The notes beneath the pieces are model-generated. The model was not told the origin of the DNA and made no database searches. It saw only the letters and a program-made list of their open reading frames with translations. Shown one piece after another: positions 1-5,879 of a DNA stretch of 5,900 nucleotides; position 1 is the stretch's first letter; each line of letters starts with the position of its first letter. Made by a program: the position numbers and the translations under genes. The stretch is from positions 1 through 5,900 of the forward strand of contig JBMYXZ010000087.1 in the NCBI GenBank assembly GCA_049608925.1, read 5' to 3'. This stretch comes from JBMYXZ01 sp049608925 (GTDB taxonomy: Bacteria > Pseudomonadota > Alphaproteobacteria > JAGOMX01).

Positions 1-80
1 CGTTTCGACGATAGAGGTGGATATTAAATAACCATTAACTAAATAATGTTAACAATAAACTTATGTAATAGATTTAATAT

Positions 81-85
81 AAGGA
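81..85 (+). promoter_or_regulatory. Ribosome binding site deciding a GTG start
   Basis: AAGGA lies 9 nt upstream of the GTG at 95, normal Shine-Dalgarno spacing. It supports the GTG, which opens a well-formed signal peptide. The 94 bp upstream are very AT-rich. A TTAACA/TTTAAT pair (49-54 and 73-78, 18-nt spacer) resembles a promoter, but its predicted transcript would begin at about 85 and lose this site, so no promoter is called. Confidence 0.6.
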
Positions 86-94
86 AAATCTGCT

Positions 95-1156
95 GTGCAA
101 CACTATATTTCAGTAATTTTAACGCTAGTATTTTATGTTTTTTCAACGGGCGCAATGGCAGCGCCCAGTTCTATGGAAAAACATAAGTTTACACCCTCTG
201 CGTTTGAGAAGGGAAAGCTTGGCGATGGTTTGTCGGATCATGATGCGTTTGTCCTGCCCGTCAGTATTGGTGGAAAAAAATTATGGATTTTTAATCTTAA
301 TCTTATGGCCGGTCTTGGTACACGTAATGCCCTAAGTGTTAAGTCCACCGAGCCGGAATATGTCGATAGACTGCAGAAACTTGCAGCAAAAATTTCGAAA
401 ATTGTGAAAGAATATGGGGAAGGCACGGTTTTTACTCTACAAGAAATCTCTTTGGGCTCAGGAAACAGTGCTAAGTATGCAGAAGTTTTCTTGGGCTTCC
501 TAAGCGCCGAGCTTGGCATCAAGCTTGAAGGCGTTGTTAATTTCATGCATCAAAATAGATACGGAAGCTTTATAGTTTACAATCCCGAGAAATTCAGCGC
601 AGATGCAATTGCTCCCCCTGTGTTAATGGAATCACTGCTTACATCTTCAAAAAGACAAGGTGAAAATCGACCGTTAGCATATTCAGTATTTAAGGTTATC
701 TCAAGTGATGGTAAATCAAGCAGTGTCGCTTTATCTGCACCTGCTGTGCCAAATGAAGTTTCAGAGCTATACGCGTTGACTGGTGAAAAGCTTCACCATA
801 CACAGTTCTCGCGTTCTCAGGCTGTTAAGATTACAAGTAAAGAAGGTCTGGGCTCTATGAATATTTTGAATGTACATTTGATGAGAAATCGAGACCGCTC
901 TGGTATCCCGAATAAATCAATTACTGGAGAAAAACACGATAGCAAAGATGGTTTCTTTGTTAGCGTCTCTTCCGCACTTGAGTCAGCGTTAAAGGAATTT
1001 GACGTGATTGTGGGCGATTTTAACCTCTCAAGCAACCCTGGTGACATGCAAGCGATGAAGAGCGTCAGTAATGCTGACGTCAAGTATTTGGATGGTAGCC
1101 ATCTTGTTGGAAATGGTGAAAGACGCACAGCTGATTTTATCTTGCTGAAAAAATAG
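95..1156 (+). CDS. Exported EEP-superfamily phosphoesterase with circularly permuted motif order (copy 1)
   Basis: This 353-residue protein begins with a Sec signal peptide (hydrophobic core about 5-18, likely cleavage after AMA at 20-22). The mature part carries the metal-dependent phosphoesterase motifs of the endonuclease/exonuclease/phosphatase fold. These are FNLN (Asn67, APE1 Asn68-like), QE (Glu117, APE1 Glu96-like), RYGSFIVYN (156-163, possible Tyr position), LNVHL (His261, DNase I His134-like), GDFN (Asp308/Asn310, APE1 Asp210/Asn212-like) and TADFIL (Asp347, APE1 Asp283-like). The last motif, normally C-terminal Ser-Asp-His, is instead at residues 47-49 (LSDHDAFV), about 18 residues before Asn67. 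The protein ends six residues after Asp347. The family cleaves phosphodiesters or phosphomonoesters in nucleic acids, phosphoinositides or sphingomyelin; the substrate here cannot be assigned. The mature protein has no cysteine. A paralogue follows in tandem. The EEP call is strong and the permutation is my inference from motif order. The GTG start is chosen for its AAGGA site and signal peptide. Confidence 0.85.
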   Translation: MQHYISVILTLVFYVFSTGAMAAPSSMEKHKFTPSAFEKGKLGDGLSDHDAFVLPVSIGGKKLWIFNLNLMAGLGTRNALSVKSTEPEYVDRLQKLAAKISKIVKEYGEGTVFTLQEISLGSGNSAKYAEVFLGFLSAELGIKLEGVVNFMHQNRYGSFIVYNPEKFSADAIAPPVLMESLLTSSKRQGENRPLAYSVFKVISSDGKSSSVALSAPAVPNEVSELYALTGEKLHHTQFSRSQAVKITSKEGLGSMNILNVHLMRNRDRSGIPNKSITGEKHDSKDGFFVSVSSALESALKEFDVIVGDFNLSSNPGDMQAMKSVSNADVKYLDGSHLVGNGERRTADFILLKK

Positions 1157-1190
1157 CTGTCCGTGAATGCTGATAACTCTCCAGGATCAA

Positions 1191-1248
1191 TAATGGTTAT
1201 GCCCCGAGTTCGCTATCTCCCGAGGCTTAAAAGCTCAGGCATACATTA
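1191..1248. repeat. Imperfect inverted repeat in the gap between the two EEP genes
   Basis: TAATG-gt-TATGCC (1191-1203) can pair with GGCATA-CATTA (1238-1248), giving 11 base pairs interrupted by a 2-nt bulge around a 34-nt loop. The loop may form a smaller stem at about 1222-1235 (GCTT-AA-AAGC core). It starts 34 bp after the copy 1 stop codon. No clear T-run follows on either side, so it is not a canonical Rho-independent terminator. It could be a transcript-end structure, an attenuator before copy 2, or a remnant repeat. The rest of 1157-1439 is AT-rich with no gene that I can support. Confidence 0.35.
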
Positions 1249-1320
1249 TACTTTTATGCAGATGAGTATTAATTTGCTATACATGTGAATTCTAATAGAA
1301 AAATCAAGCATCTTATAGTG

Positions 1321-1349
1321 TTGACTATTTTATGTATATGCGTGATATT
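1321..1349 (+). promoter_or_regulatory. Candidate sigma-70-type promoter for EEP copy 2
   Basis: TTGACT (1321-1326, 5 of 6 to consensus) is separated by 17 nt from GATATT (1344-1349, 4 of 6). Transcription would begin near 1356 and leave a leader of about 84 nt before the GTG at 1440. Spacing is ideal, but the region is AT-rich and such matches arise by chance. It suggests that copy 2 can be expressed independently of copy 1. Confidence 0.4.
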
Positions 1350-1424
1350 CTTCCATGTAAAAAACTGCGAATTTTTTATTGCAAGATATAATTCGGAATG
1401 AATGGCCTGGTTATTATTTTAAAT

Positions 1425-1430
1425 GGAAGG
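1425..1430 (+). promoter_or_regulatory. Ribosome binding site favouring GTG 1440 over ATG 1398
   Basis: GGAAGG lies 9 nt before an in-frame GTG at 1440. The longer reading from ATG 1398 has only a weak CGGA two bases upstream and would add 14 hydrophobic residues to the signal peptide. The GTG start gives 351 residues, matching the 353-residue paralogue, which also starts with GTG. Confidence 0.6.
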
Positions 1431-1439
1431 ATTATTATT

Positions 1440-2495
1440 GTGAGCAAAATTATTGTACTATGCGCTTTTATTTTTCATATCTATTCCGCAAATGCATCTG
1501 ACCATTTTAGCAGTTTAGAAAAGCATAAATTTACCCCCAAAACATTTGTGCGGAACAGTCTTGAAGGTGTCTTATCTGATCACGATGCATTTGTCGTGCC
1601 ATTTAAGTCTGGCGAGATAGATGTGCGGGTTTTCAATCTTAATCTAATGGCAGGACTCACAACTCATAATGCCTTTGGTGTTAAGTGTTCAGATGCTCAG
1701 TATGAGCATCGGTTAGAAAGCCTGGCAGAAAAGATTGCAAAAATTGTTAAAGAGTATGCGAAAGACACGGTTTTTACGTTCCAGGAAATATCTCTGTGTA
1801 AGAGCAATGATGCTAAATTTGCAGAAATATTCTTGAAACTCTTAAGTGTCAATCTTGGTATAAATCTCGCGGGCATTGTGAATTTTACATATCAGAATAA
1901 ATATGGAAATTTTATTGTGTACAACCCTGAAAAACTCATTGCTACTTCAATTGCCGCGCCTGTATCTATGGAAACATTGCTGACCTCAAAAAAGCGAACA
2001 CATAGTCGCACATTATCATATTCAATATTTAAGGTTTTATATGATGGTGAACAAGTAAAGAGTGGGCCGATAAAGGGGCACGATGTTCCAGAACAAGTTT
2101 CCAGTCTCTATAATGCAACCGGTGAAATTACATACCATACACAATTTTCTCGATCACAATCTATCAAGTTTGTAAGTAAAGAAGGTGGTCATTCTTTTAA
2201 CCTTTTAAATGTTCACTTGCTTAGAAATCGAGATAAATATGGAATGCCTAATATATCCATCACTGGAGTTAAATCTCAGAGAAAAGATGCTTTTTTTACA
2301 ATTGTTTCATCTGTCCTTAATGGGCTGTTGAAATATTATGATATTATAGTGGGCGATTTTAACCTTTCCGGTAACCCTGCTGACTTGAAGGCAATTCAAA
2401 AAGTAGGCGATGGATATGTAAGATATATAAAGAACAGTCACGTTACAAGTGACGGCAAGAGATGCACAACTGAAATTTGTATAACAAAAAAATAG
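1440..2495 (+). CDS. Exported EEP-superfamily phosphoesterase with circularly permuted motif order (copy 2, diverged)
   Basis: This 351-residue paralogue of the preceding gene aligns along its whole length, with roughly half the residues identical by eye. The signal peptide is about residues 1-19 with probable cleavage after SANA. Motifs, numbered from GTG 1440, are LSDHDAFV (Ser46-Asp47-His48), FNLN (Asn66), QEIS (Glu116), KYGNFIVYN (from Tyr155), LNVHL (His259) and GDFN (Asp306/Asn308). The order is the same permuted one as in copy 1. At the C-terminus TADFIL of copy 1 is replaced by TTEICI, so the APE1 Asp283-like residue is Glu345. The predicted mature protein has four cysteines (83, 120, 342, 347) where copy 1 has none, which could form disulfides in the periplasm. 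Base composition is visibly more AT-rich than the regulator and kinase genes. Catalytic activity may be altered; the substrate is unknown. A longer start at ATG 1398 (365 residues) is possible but less likely. Confidence 0.83.
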   Translation: MSKIIVLCAFIFHIYSANASDHFSSLEKHKFTPKTFVRNSLEGVLSDHDAFVVPFKSGEIDVRVFNLNLMAGLTTHNAFGVKCSDAQYEHRLESLAEKIAKIVKEYAKDTVFTFQEISLCKSNDAKFAEIFLKLLSVNLGINLAGIVNFTYQNKYGNFIVYNPEKLIATSIAAPVSMETLLTSKKRTHSRTLSYSIFKVLYDGEQVKSGPIKGHDVPEQVSSLYNATGEITYHTQFSRSQSIKFVSKEGGHSFNLLNVHLLRNRDKYGMPNISITGVKSQRKDAFFTIVSSVLNGLLKYYDIIVGDFNLSGNPADLKAIQKVGDGYVRYIKNSHVTSDGKRCTTEICITKK

Positions 2496-2516
2496 TCGCT
2501 CTTGGTGTTCATGGGG

Positions 2517-2535
2517 GTGGCATAGCCTAGCCCAC
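2517..2535. terminator. Weak hairpin between converging genes, possible terminator
   Basis: GTGGC (2517-2521) pairs with G-c-CCAC (2530-2535) with one bulged base and an 8-nt loop. It lies in the 50-bp gap between the copy 2 stop and the envZ-like stop. On the minus strand a seven-T run follows about 24 nt further on (within the 3' end of EEP copy 2); on the plus strand only TTATATT follows. The position suits a shared terminator, but the stem is short and the T-run distant. Confidence 0.25.
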
Positions 2536-2545
2536 TTATATTCAG

Positions 2546-3856
2546 CTATTTTGGGAAGCGTAACGTAACCCTTAGGCCACCTTGTGGGGCGTCTTCCAAG
2601 ATAATCCTGCCGCCGTGCTTGTGGACATAGTCATGGGCAATGGACAGGCCCAGGCCAACGCCACTGTGATCAGGCGCGCGTGCGGGATCCAGCCTAAAGA
2701 AGGGCTTGAGGACATCTTGACGGTGCTCTTTGGCAATTCCTGGTCCATCATCATCTACGCAAATGTAACAATGCGTGTCATCTTGGTCGACTGTCACCCA
2801 GGTGTTTTCAGCGTAGATTGCTGCATTTTCAATCAAATTGCGCATGCAACGCTTCATACCATGTGGCCTTAAATGCAAGGTCAGGTTGCTGGGGCAATCA
2901 AGCTTAATTGTTTGGGCATATGGACTTAAGGCGTCCTGAAGAAGCTTCTTAACGTCTTGAGGTGTTGATGGCTCGTGCTCTTCACCCTTGGCGAAATCGA
3001 GGAACGCTTGCACCATTTTACGCATATCCCGGACATCATCGCGCAGCTCTTGAATGTCTGGGCCGTCATCCATCATCGCAAGCTGCAGTTCCATGCGGGT
3101 CAGCGGCGTTCTAAGATCGTGAGACACCCCTGCAAGCATCTCTGTGCGCTGGGTGATTTGGCGGCGAATGCGTTCTAGCATCTGGTTAAAGGCGATGCCT
3201 GCTTGCTTCGTTTCATAGGCGCCCTCGGGTTTTATTGGCTGCATAGATTGGCCCTTACCAAATTTTTCTGCAGCAGCGGCCAATCGCCTAATAGGGCGCA
3301 TTTGATTGCGCAGGAATATCGCAGAAATGATGATCAGTGCAAAGGGTGTTCCCAAAAGAATAATAAGAAAGATCTCAGTTGTGCTGCTTAATAAGCGCTT
3401 GCGACTCATGGATACATGAAGAACCTGGTTGGGCATTTCCACATCAACAAAGATTTCTTCATGACTGATGGTGACATGATGCGGATAGGCGATTTGTGCC
3501 ATCAATGCAGACTGCAGAAAGCTGGTGCCGATCATTCTTGCGGGTGTCTGCATAAAGCTGTAGGGCTCGTATGTGCTATGTATTTCAAGCTCGAAACCAA
3601 AGTTAGTTTTTGCCAAAGCCCAGAGCTCTTGATTGTTAAGGCTGTTGTGCTCGCTAAGCTGCACAATTGTCGATATGTCCCCTGCGATATCCGATGCGAG
3701 ACGCTGGGTGATTCCCTGCATGTGCCGATCGATAAAGACATACGTGGAGATGCCGGCAACAATAACCGATGGTAGGACAAGAATCAGCAAGGTTCTGCCA
3801 AATAGTCTTTTGGGCAGAAACGGTTTGATCATTTTAAAGGGGCGGGGCCATTTCAT
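2546..3856 (-). CDS. envZ: EnvZ-like membrane sensor histidine kinase
   Basis: This 436-residue inner-membrane kinase should autophosphorylate on His and pass phosphate to the OmpR-like regulator encoded just upstream. A basic N-terminus leads to TM1 (about 19-42), a periplasmic sensor region (about 43-160), TM2 (about 162-183) and a HAMP domain (about 183-235, with MRP at 186-188). The H-box is VSHDLRTPLTR with His246. The ATPase domain has an N-box (Asn340, Asn344), G1 DDDGPGI (368-374), an F-box-like KPFFR (384-388) and G2 GVGLGLS (399-405). All catalytic boxes are intact and the length is close to E. coli EnvZ (450). Its ATG overlaps the regulator stop as ATGA (3853-3856), and no purine-rich Shine-Dalgarno precedes it (GCGGCCCGACCA), so translation is probably coupled to the regulator. 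The N-terminal FGRTLLILVLP region resembles alphaproteobacterial EnvZ proteins. The stimulus cannot be deduced; the symbol rests on family resemblance and the paired regulator. Confidence 0.88.
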   Translation of the reverse strand: MKWPRPFKMIKPFLPKRLFGRTLLILVLPSVIVAGISTYVFIDRHMQGITQRLASDIAGDISTIVQLSEHNSLNNQELWALAKTNFGFELEIHSTYEPYSFMQTPARMIGTSFLQSALMAQIAYPHHVTISHEEIFVDVEMPNQVLHVSMSRKRLLSSTTEIFLIILLGTPFALIIISAIFLRNQMRPIRRLAAAAEKFGKGQSMQPIKPEGAYETKQAGIAFNQMLERIRRQITQRTEMLAGVSHDLRTPLTRMELQLAMMDDGPDIQELRDDVRDMRKMVQAFLDFAKGEEHEPSTPQDVKKLLQDALSPYAQTIKLDCPSNLTLHLRPHGMKRCMRNLIENAAIYAENTWVTVDQDDTHCYICVDDDGPGIAKEHRQDVLKPFFRLDPARAPDHSGVGLGLSIAHDYVHKHGGRIILEDAPQGGLRVTLRFPK

Positions 3857-4554
3857 TGGTCGGGCCGCAGCACATAGCCTTGGTGGCGAACTGTACGAAT
3901 GTAAATGGGTTGCTTTGGATTGGGCTCGATCTTGCGCCTTAAGCGTGTGACCTGCACATCAATCGTCCTGGGGCTTAACGCAACCCCACTAAGGTGTGCT
4001 AGATCTTCTCGTGATATAACCTTGCCAGGGTTTTCAGCCAGGCTTTTTAGCAAATTAGTTTCCACAGTCGTCATGGGAATGGCTTGATCGGCTTTTAGAA
4101 GAGTCTCTCTGGATGTATCAAAGCTATAGTCACCCAGCTTAACGATAGATTTCGTCGGGGCGGGCTTGCAGCGCTTTAAAATAGTCTGGATGCGCAGTAA
4201 GAGCTCACGTGGCTCAAAAGGTTTGGCAAGATAGTCATCGGCTCCATTTTCCAAGCCTTCGATACGATGTTCGGTTTCTCCCATAGCCGTTAGCATAAGG
4301 ATTGGAAGGTCCCGTGCCGGGTGTGAAGCATCGGCGCGCAATGCAGAGGCAAACGCGTTGCCGCTTTGTCCTGGCATCATAATGTCCAGGATCATCAGGT
4401 CATATTGATGGAACAGCAGCAAGTCATTGGCTGCGCTTGCATCTTCAGCTGCTTCGACGGTATAGCCTTGCTCGGACAGATACTTCCTCAACAGCTCGCG
4501 CAAGCGAGAGTCGTCATCAACAACTAAGATAGAGTGGTTTTGATCAATAGCCAT
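3853..4554 (-). CDS. ompR: OmpR-family DNA-binding response regulator
   Basis: This 233-residue cytoplasmic transcription regulator has a receiver domain (about 8-127) and an OmpR/PhoB winged-helix domain (about 137-231). The receiver has the acidic pocket Asp13/Asp14 in VVDDD, phosphoacceptor Asp57 in LDIMMPG, Thr89 in MLTA and Lys111 in KPFEPRELLLR. The effector domain has the expected T-x-x-E-x-x-LL region (163-169), the recognition-helix segment SPRTIDVQVTRLRRKIE (194-210) and the wing ending in RTVRHQGYVL. Length and motif set match OmpR, and the ILVVDDDSRLRELLRKYL start is typical of alphaproteobacterial OmpR. It is 38 bp downstream of the phospholipase gene and overlaps the kinase gene by 4 bp. 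The ATG at 4554 is fixed by an in-frame TAA only three codons upstream. No good Shine-Dalgarno precedes it (only AAAG ending 4 nt before the ATG). Targets such as porin genes are known for the family but not shown here. Confidence 0.9.
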   Translation of the reverse strand: MAIDQNHSILVVDDDSRLRELLRKYLSEQGYTVEAAEDASAANDLLLFHQYDLMILDIMMPGQSGNAFASALRADASHPARDLPILMLTAMGETEHRIEGLENGADDYLAKPFEPRELLLRIQTILKRCKPAPTKSIVKLGDYSFDTSRETLLKADQAIPMTTVETNLLKSLAENPGKVISREDLAHLSGVALSPRTIDVQVTRLRRKIEPNPKQPIYIRTVRHQGYVLRPDQ

Positions 4555-4559
4555 AGTTC

Positions 4560-4588
4560 TTTATAGAAAAAGTTGGCAAAAAGATCAA
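4560..4588 (-). promoter_or_regulatory. Candidate ompR promoter that would give a leaderless transcript
   Basis: On the minus strand TTGATC (4588-4583, 4 of 6) is followed after exactly 17 nt by TATAAA (4565-4560, 5 of 6). Only five bases (GAACT) separate the -10 from the ompR ATG, so normal start-site spacing of 6-8 nt would place +1 at or within the ATG. This fits the lack of a usable Shine-Dalgarno. The element occupies nearly the whole gap after the phospholipase gene, so the regulator may be transcribed alone as well as by read-through. Confidence 0.4.
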
Positions 4589-4592
4589 ATAT

Positions 4593-5735
4593 TTATCTCG
4601 AACAGTATTTTGCCCACTTTTCCAGAATTGTGGCATTTTCTCTTAACATGGCATTGCCATCTTGAAGGAGGCGTTTTATATTTTCGCCGCCTTTGTCCAT
4701 GGCAGCTTCTGCATGCTCCAAGTGAATGGTTACGCGATCGTAATTATCTTCCAATAGAATGGCCATATCTTGATCATTGGAATCACTGGGGCCTTCTAAT
4801 AAAATCGGTAACAGCTTTAAAGCCCATTTTAACAGTCCATACTTTTCAGCGTCTTCAATTGGTATGGAGAAATCCTTATAGCCTGTCCCTAGAGACAGCA
4901 TATAGGGAGTATGCGCCTTAAAGCGCTCAGGAAACAGGGCTTTGGCATAGCTGTATGCCTTAATAGATGGGTTGTTTGCAAACACCCCGCCGTCAATTAG
5001 ATTTAAAACGGTCCTCTTTCCTTCAGTTCCAAAAATTCCTTCAACGGCTTCAATTTTCTCAGGCGTAAAGAATGTTGGAGCGGCACTAGTGGCAAGGGCA
5101 GCATCGCCCATCAGCATGTCGTATTCCTTGCTGCGTAACTTTGTCTGTGGATACTTACTGCACAACCTGAACGATTTACCACGTTCTATACCATAGGCAG
5201 TCACAAGGACAGGGCATTTGGCGTCGCTTAGCTTTTTATCCTTAAAAAATTCGAAGAAAATCTTTTTGCGCATTTCACTGTTATATTTTGGTCCGCGAAT
5301 ACTTTTGTTTTTAACGAAGATTTCATCGCCGCGCTTGATATATAAGTCCAGTATCTCGTGTGCAGGGATGCCTATGGACAGAGCCAGTGCGATCATTCCG
5401 CCTGTTGATGTTCCAGCCATAACATCAAACATTTGATAGCACGGCTTGTCAGCTTTTTTCTCAAGTGCCGCCAAAAACATTAGCTCTAGAATTCCGCGGA
5501 TGCCACCACCATCACACGACAGAATGCGCAGGGGGGCTTTTTCTTCAATGGGAGCTTCTTCCTTTTGTTTTTCAGCCCTGTATGAGTGAACCAGATTAGA
5601 TTTCAGGCAGGAAATGGTCTGGAATTTTTTGAGACTTTGCTCTCTAGGATCTTCCTGAGAAGCGCGCGTACTATGTGTGCACAGGAAGAGAACCGATAGG
5701 AAACATAGCGCTTTATATGCCTGTCTATTCATCAT
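4593..5735 (-). CDS. Exported patatin-like phospholipase
   Basis: This is a 380-residue Ser-Asp dyad lipid acyl hydrolase (phospholipase A type) with an apparent Sec signal peptide (hydrophobic core ALCFLSVLFLC at about 9-19, probable cleavage after THSTRA near 25). A charged Lys/Glu-rich linker (about 34-69) precedes the patatin domain. That domain has the oxyanion-hole loop DGGGIRG (75-81), nucleophile elbow GTSTGG (108-113) with Ser110, an ATSAAPTFF block (215-223) and the catalytic Asp248 in DGG (248-250) followed by VFANNPS. SLGTG follows at 281-285. All catalytic elements are intact. The ATG at 5735 is chosen (a second ATG follows at 5732). A longer in-frame TTG at 5756 has no ribosome site and would add seven residues before the signal peptide. 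The gene is codirectional with, and 38 bp from, ompR. Patatin phospholipases of Rickettsia act on host membranes, so a host-directed role is possible. CBASS CapV-type patatins are cytoplasmic and cyclase-linked; neither applies here. Confidence 0.88.
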   Translation of the reverse strand: MMNRQAYKALCFLSVLFLCTHSTRASQEDPREQSLKKFQTISCLKSNLVHSYRAEKQKEEAPIEEKAPLRILSCDGGGIRGILELMFLAALEKKADKPCYQMFDVMAGTSTGGMIALALSIGIPAHEILDLYIKRGDEIFVKNKSIRGPKYNSEMRKKIFFEFFKDKKLSDAKCPVLVTAYGIERGKSFRLCSKYPQTKLRSKEYDMLMGDAALATSAAPTFFTPEKIEAVEGIFGTEGKRTVLNLIDGGVFANNPSIKAYSYAKALFPERFKAHTPYMLSLGTGYKDFSIPIEDAEKYGLLKWALKLLPILLEGPSDSNDQDMAILLEDNYDRVTIHLEHAEAAMDKGGENIKRLLQDGNAMLRENATILEKWAKYCSR

Positions 5736-5850
5736 AGCGTGAGTCTTTCTATTCAATTATTTCTATAAATTAAGTCTATCGGGTTAAAATAAAGAATTAG
5801 AATTTTTCATTCTTCAACCTCTTTTAAAGTCAAATCTAAAATCATCTCTA

Positions 5851-5879
5851 ATTATAACTTGGAGTAATTTCGGGGTAAA
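5851..5879 (-). promoter_or_regulatory. Candidate promoter for the patatin-like gene
   Basis: On the minus strand a perfect TATAAT (5856-5851) follows TTTACC (5879-5874, 4 of 6) after a 17-nt spacer. Transcription would start near 5844 and give a leader of about 109 nt before ATG 5735. The region 5736-5900 is very AT-rich, so chance matches are likely, but the spacing and exact -10 make this the best candidate. I see no gene in 5736-5900. Confidence 0.35.

Noticed and set aside
1..31. Possible 3' tail of an upstream gene; two plus frames end in stop codons here (TAA at 25-27 and TAA at 29-31).
   Set aside because: Only 8-9 codons are visible, the frame cannot be chosen, and short open stretches ending in TAA are expected by chance.
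238..1128. Minus-strand open frames of about 100 codons inside EEP copy 1.
   Set aside because: They are antisense shadows of a well-supported gene, with no recognisable motif.
1398..1439. Longer N-terminus of EEP copy 2 from ATG 1398.
   Set aside because: There is no good ribosome site. GTG 1440 has GGAAGG at 9 nt and gives the same length and signal-peptide layout as the paralogue.
2575..5436. Open frames of 60-119 codons on the plus strand opposite envZ, ompR and the patatin gene.
   Set aside because: They lie antisense inside genes with intact catalytic motifs, and their translations show no recognisable domain or consistent ribosome site.
4593..5735. Patatin protein as a CBASS CapV effector or other anti-phage system.
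   Set aside because: It has an export signal, and no cyclase, ubiquitin-like or other defence gene is in the window; neighbours are a two-component system.
5736..5756. TTG start of the patatin-like gene at 5756.
   Set aside because: No Shine-Dalgarno precedes it, and the ATG pair at 5735/5732 gives a compact signal peptide.
5781..5845. Two very short overlapping open frames (12 and 8 codons, ATGA junction, AGAGG before the second) in the leader of the patatin-like gene, suggestive of a leader peptide.
   Set aside because: The region is extremely AT-rich, the peptides show no regulatory codon run and no attenuator hairpin is evident; chance is the simpler explanation.
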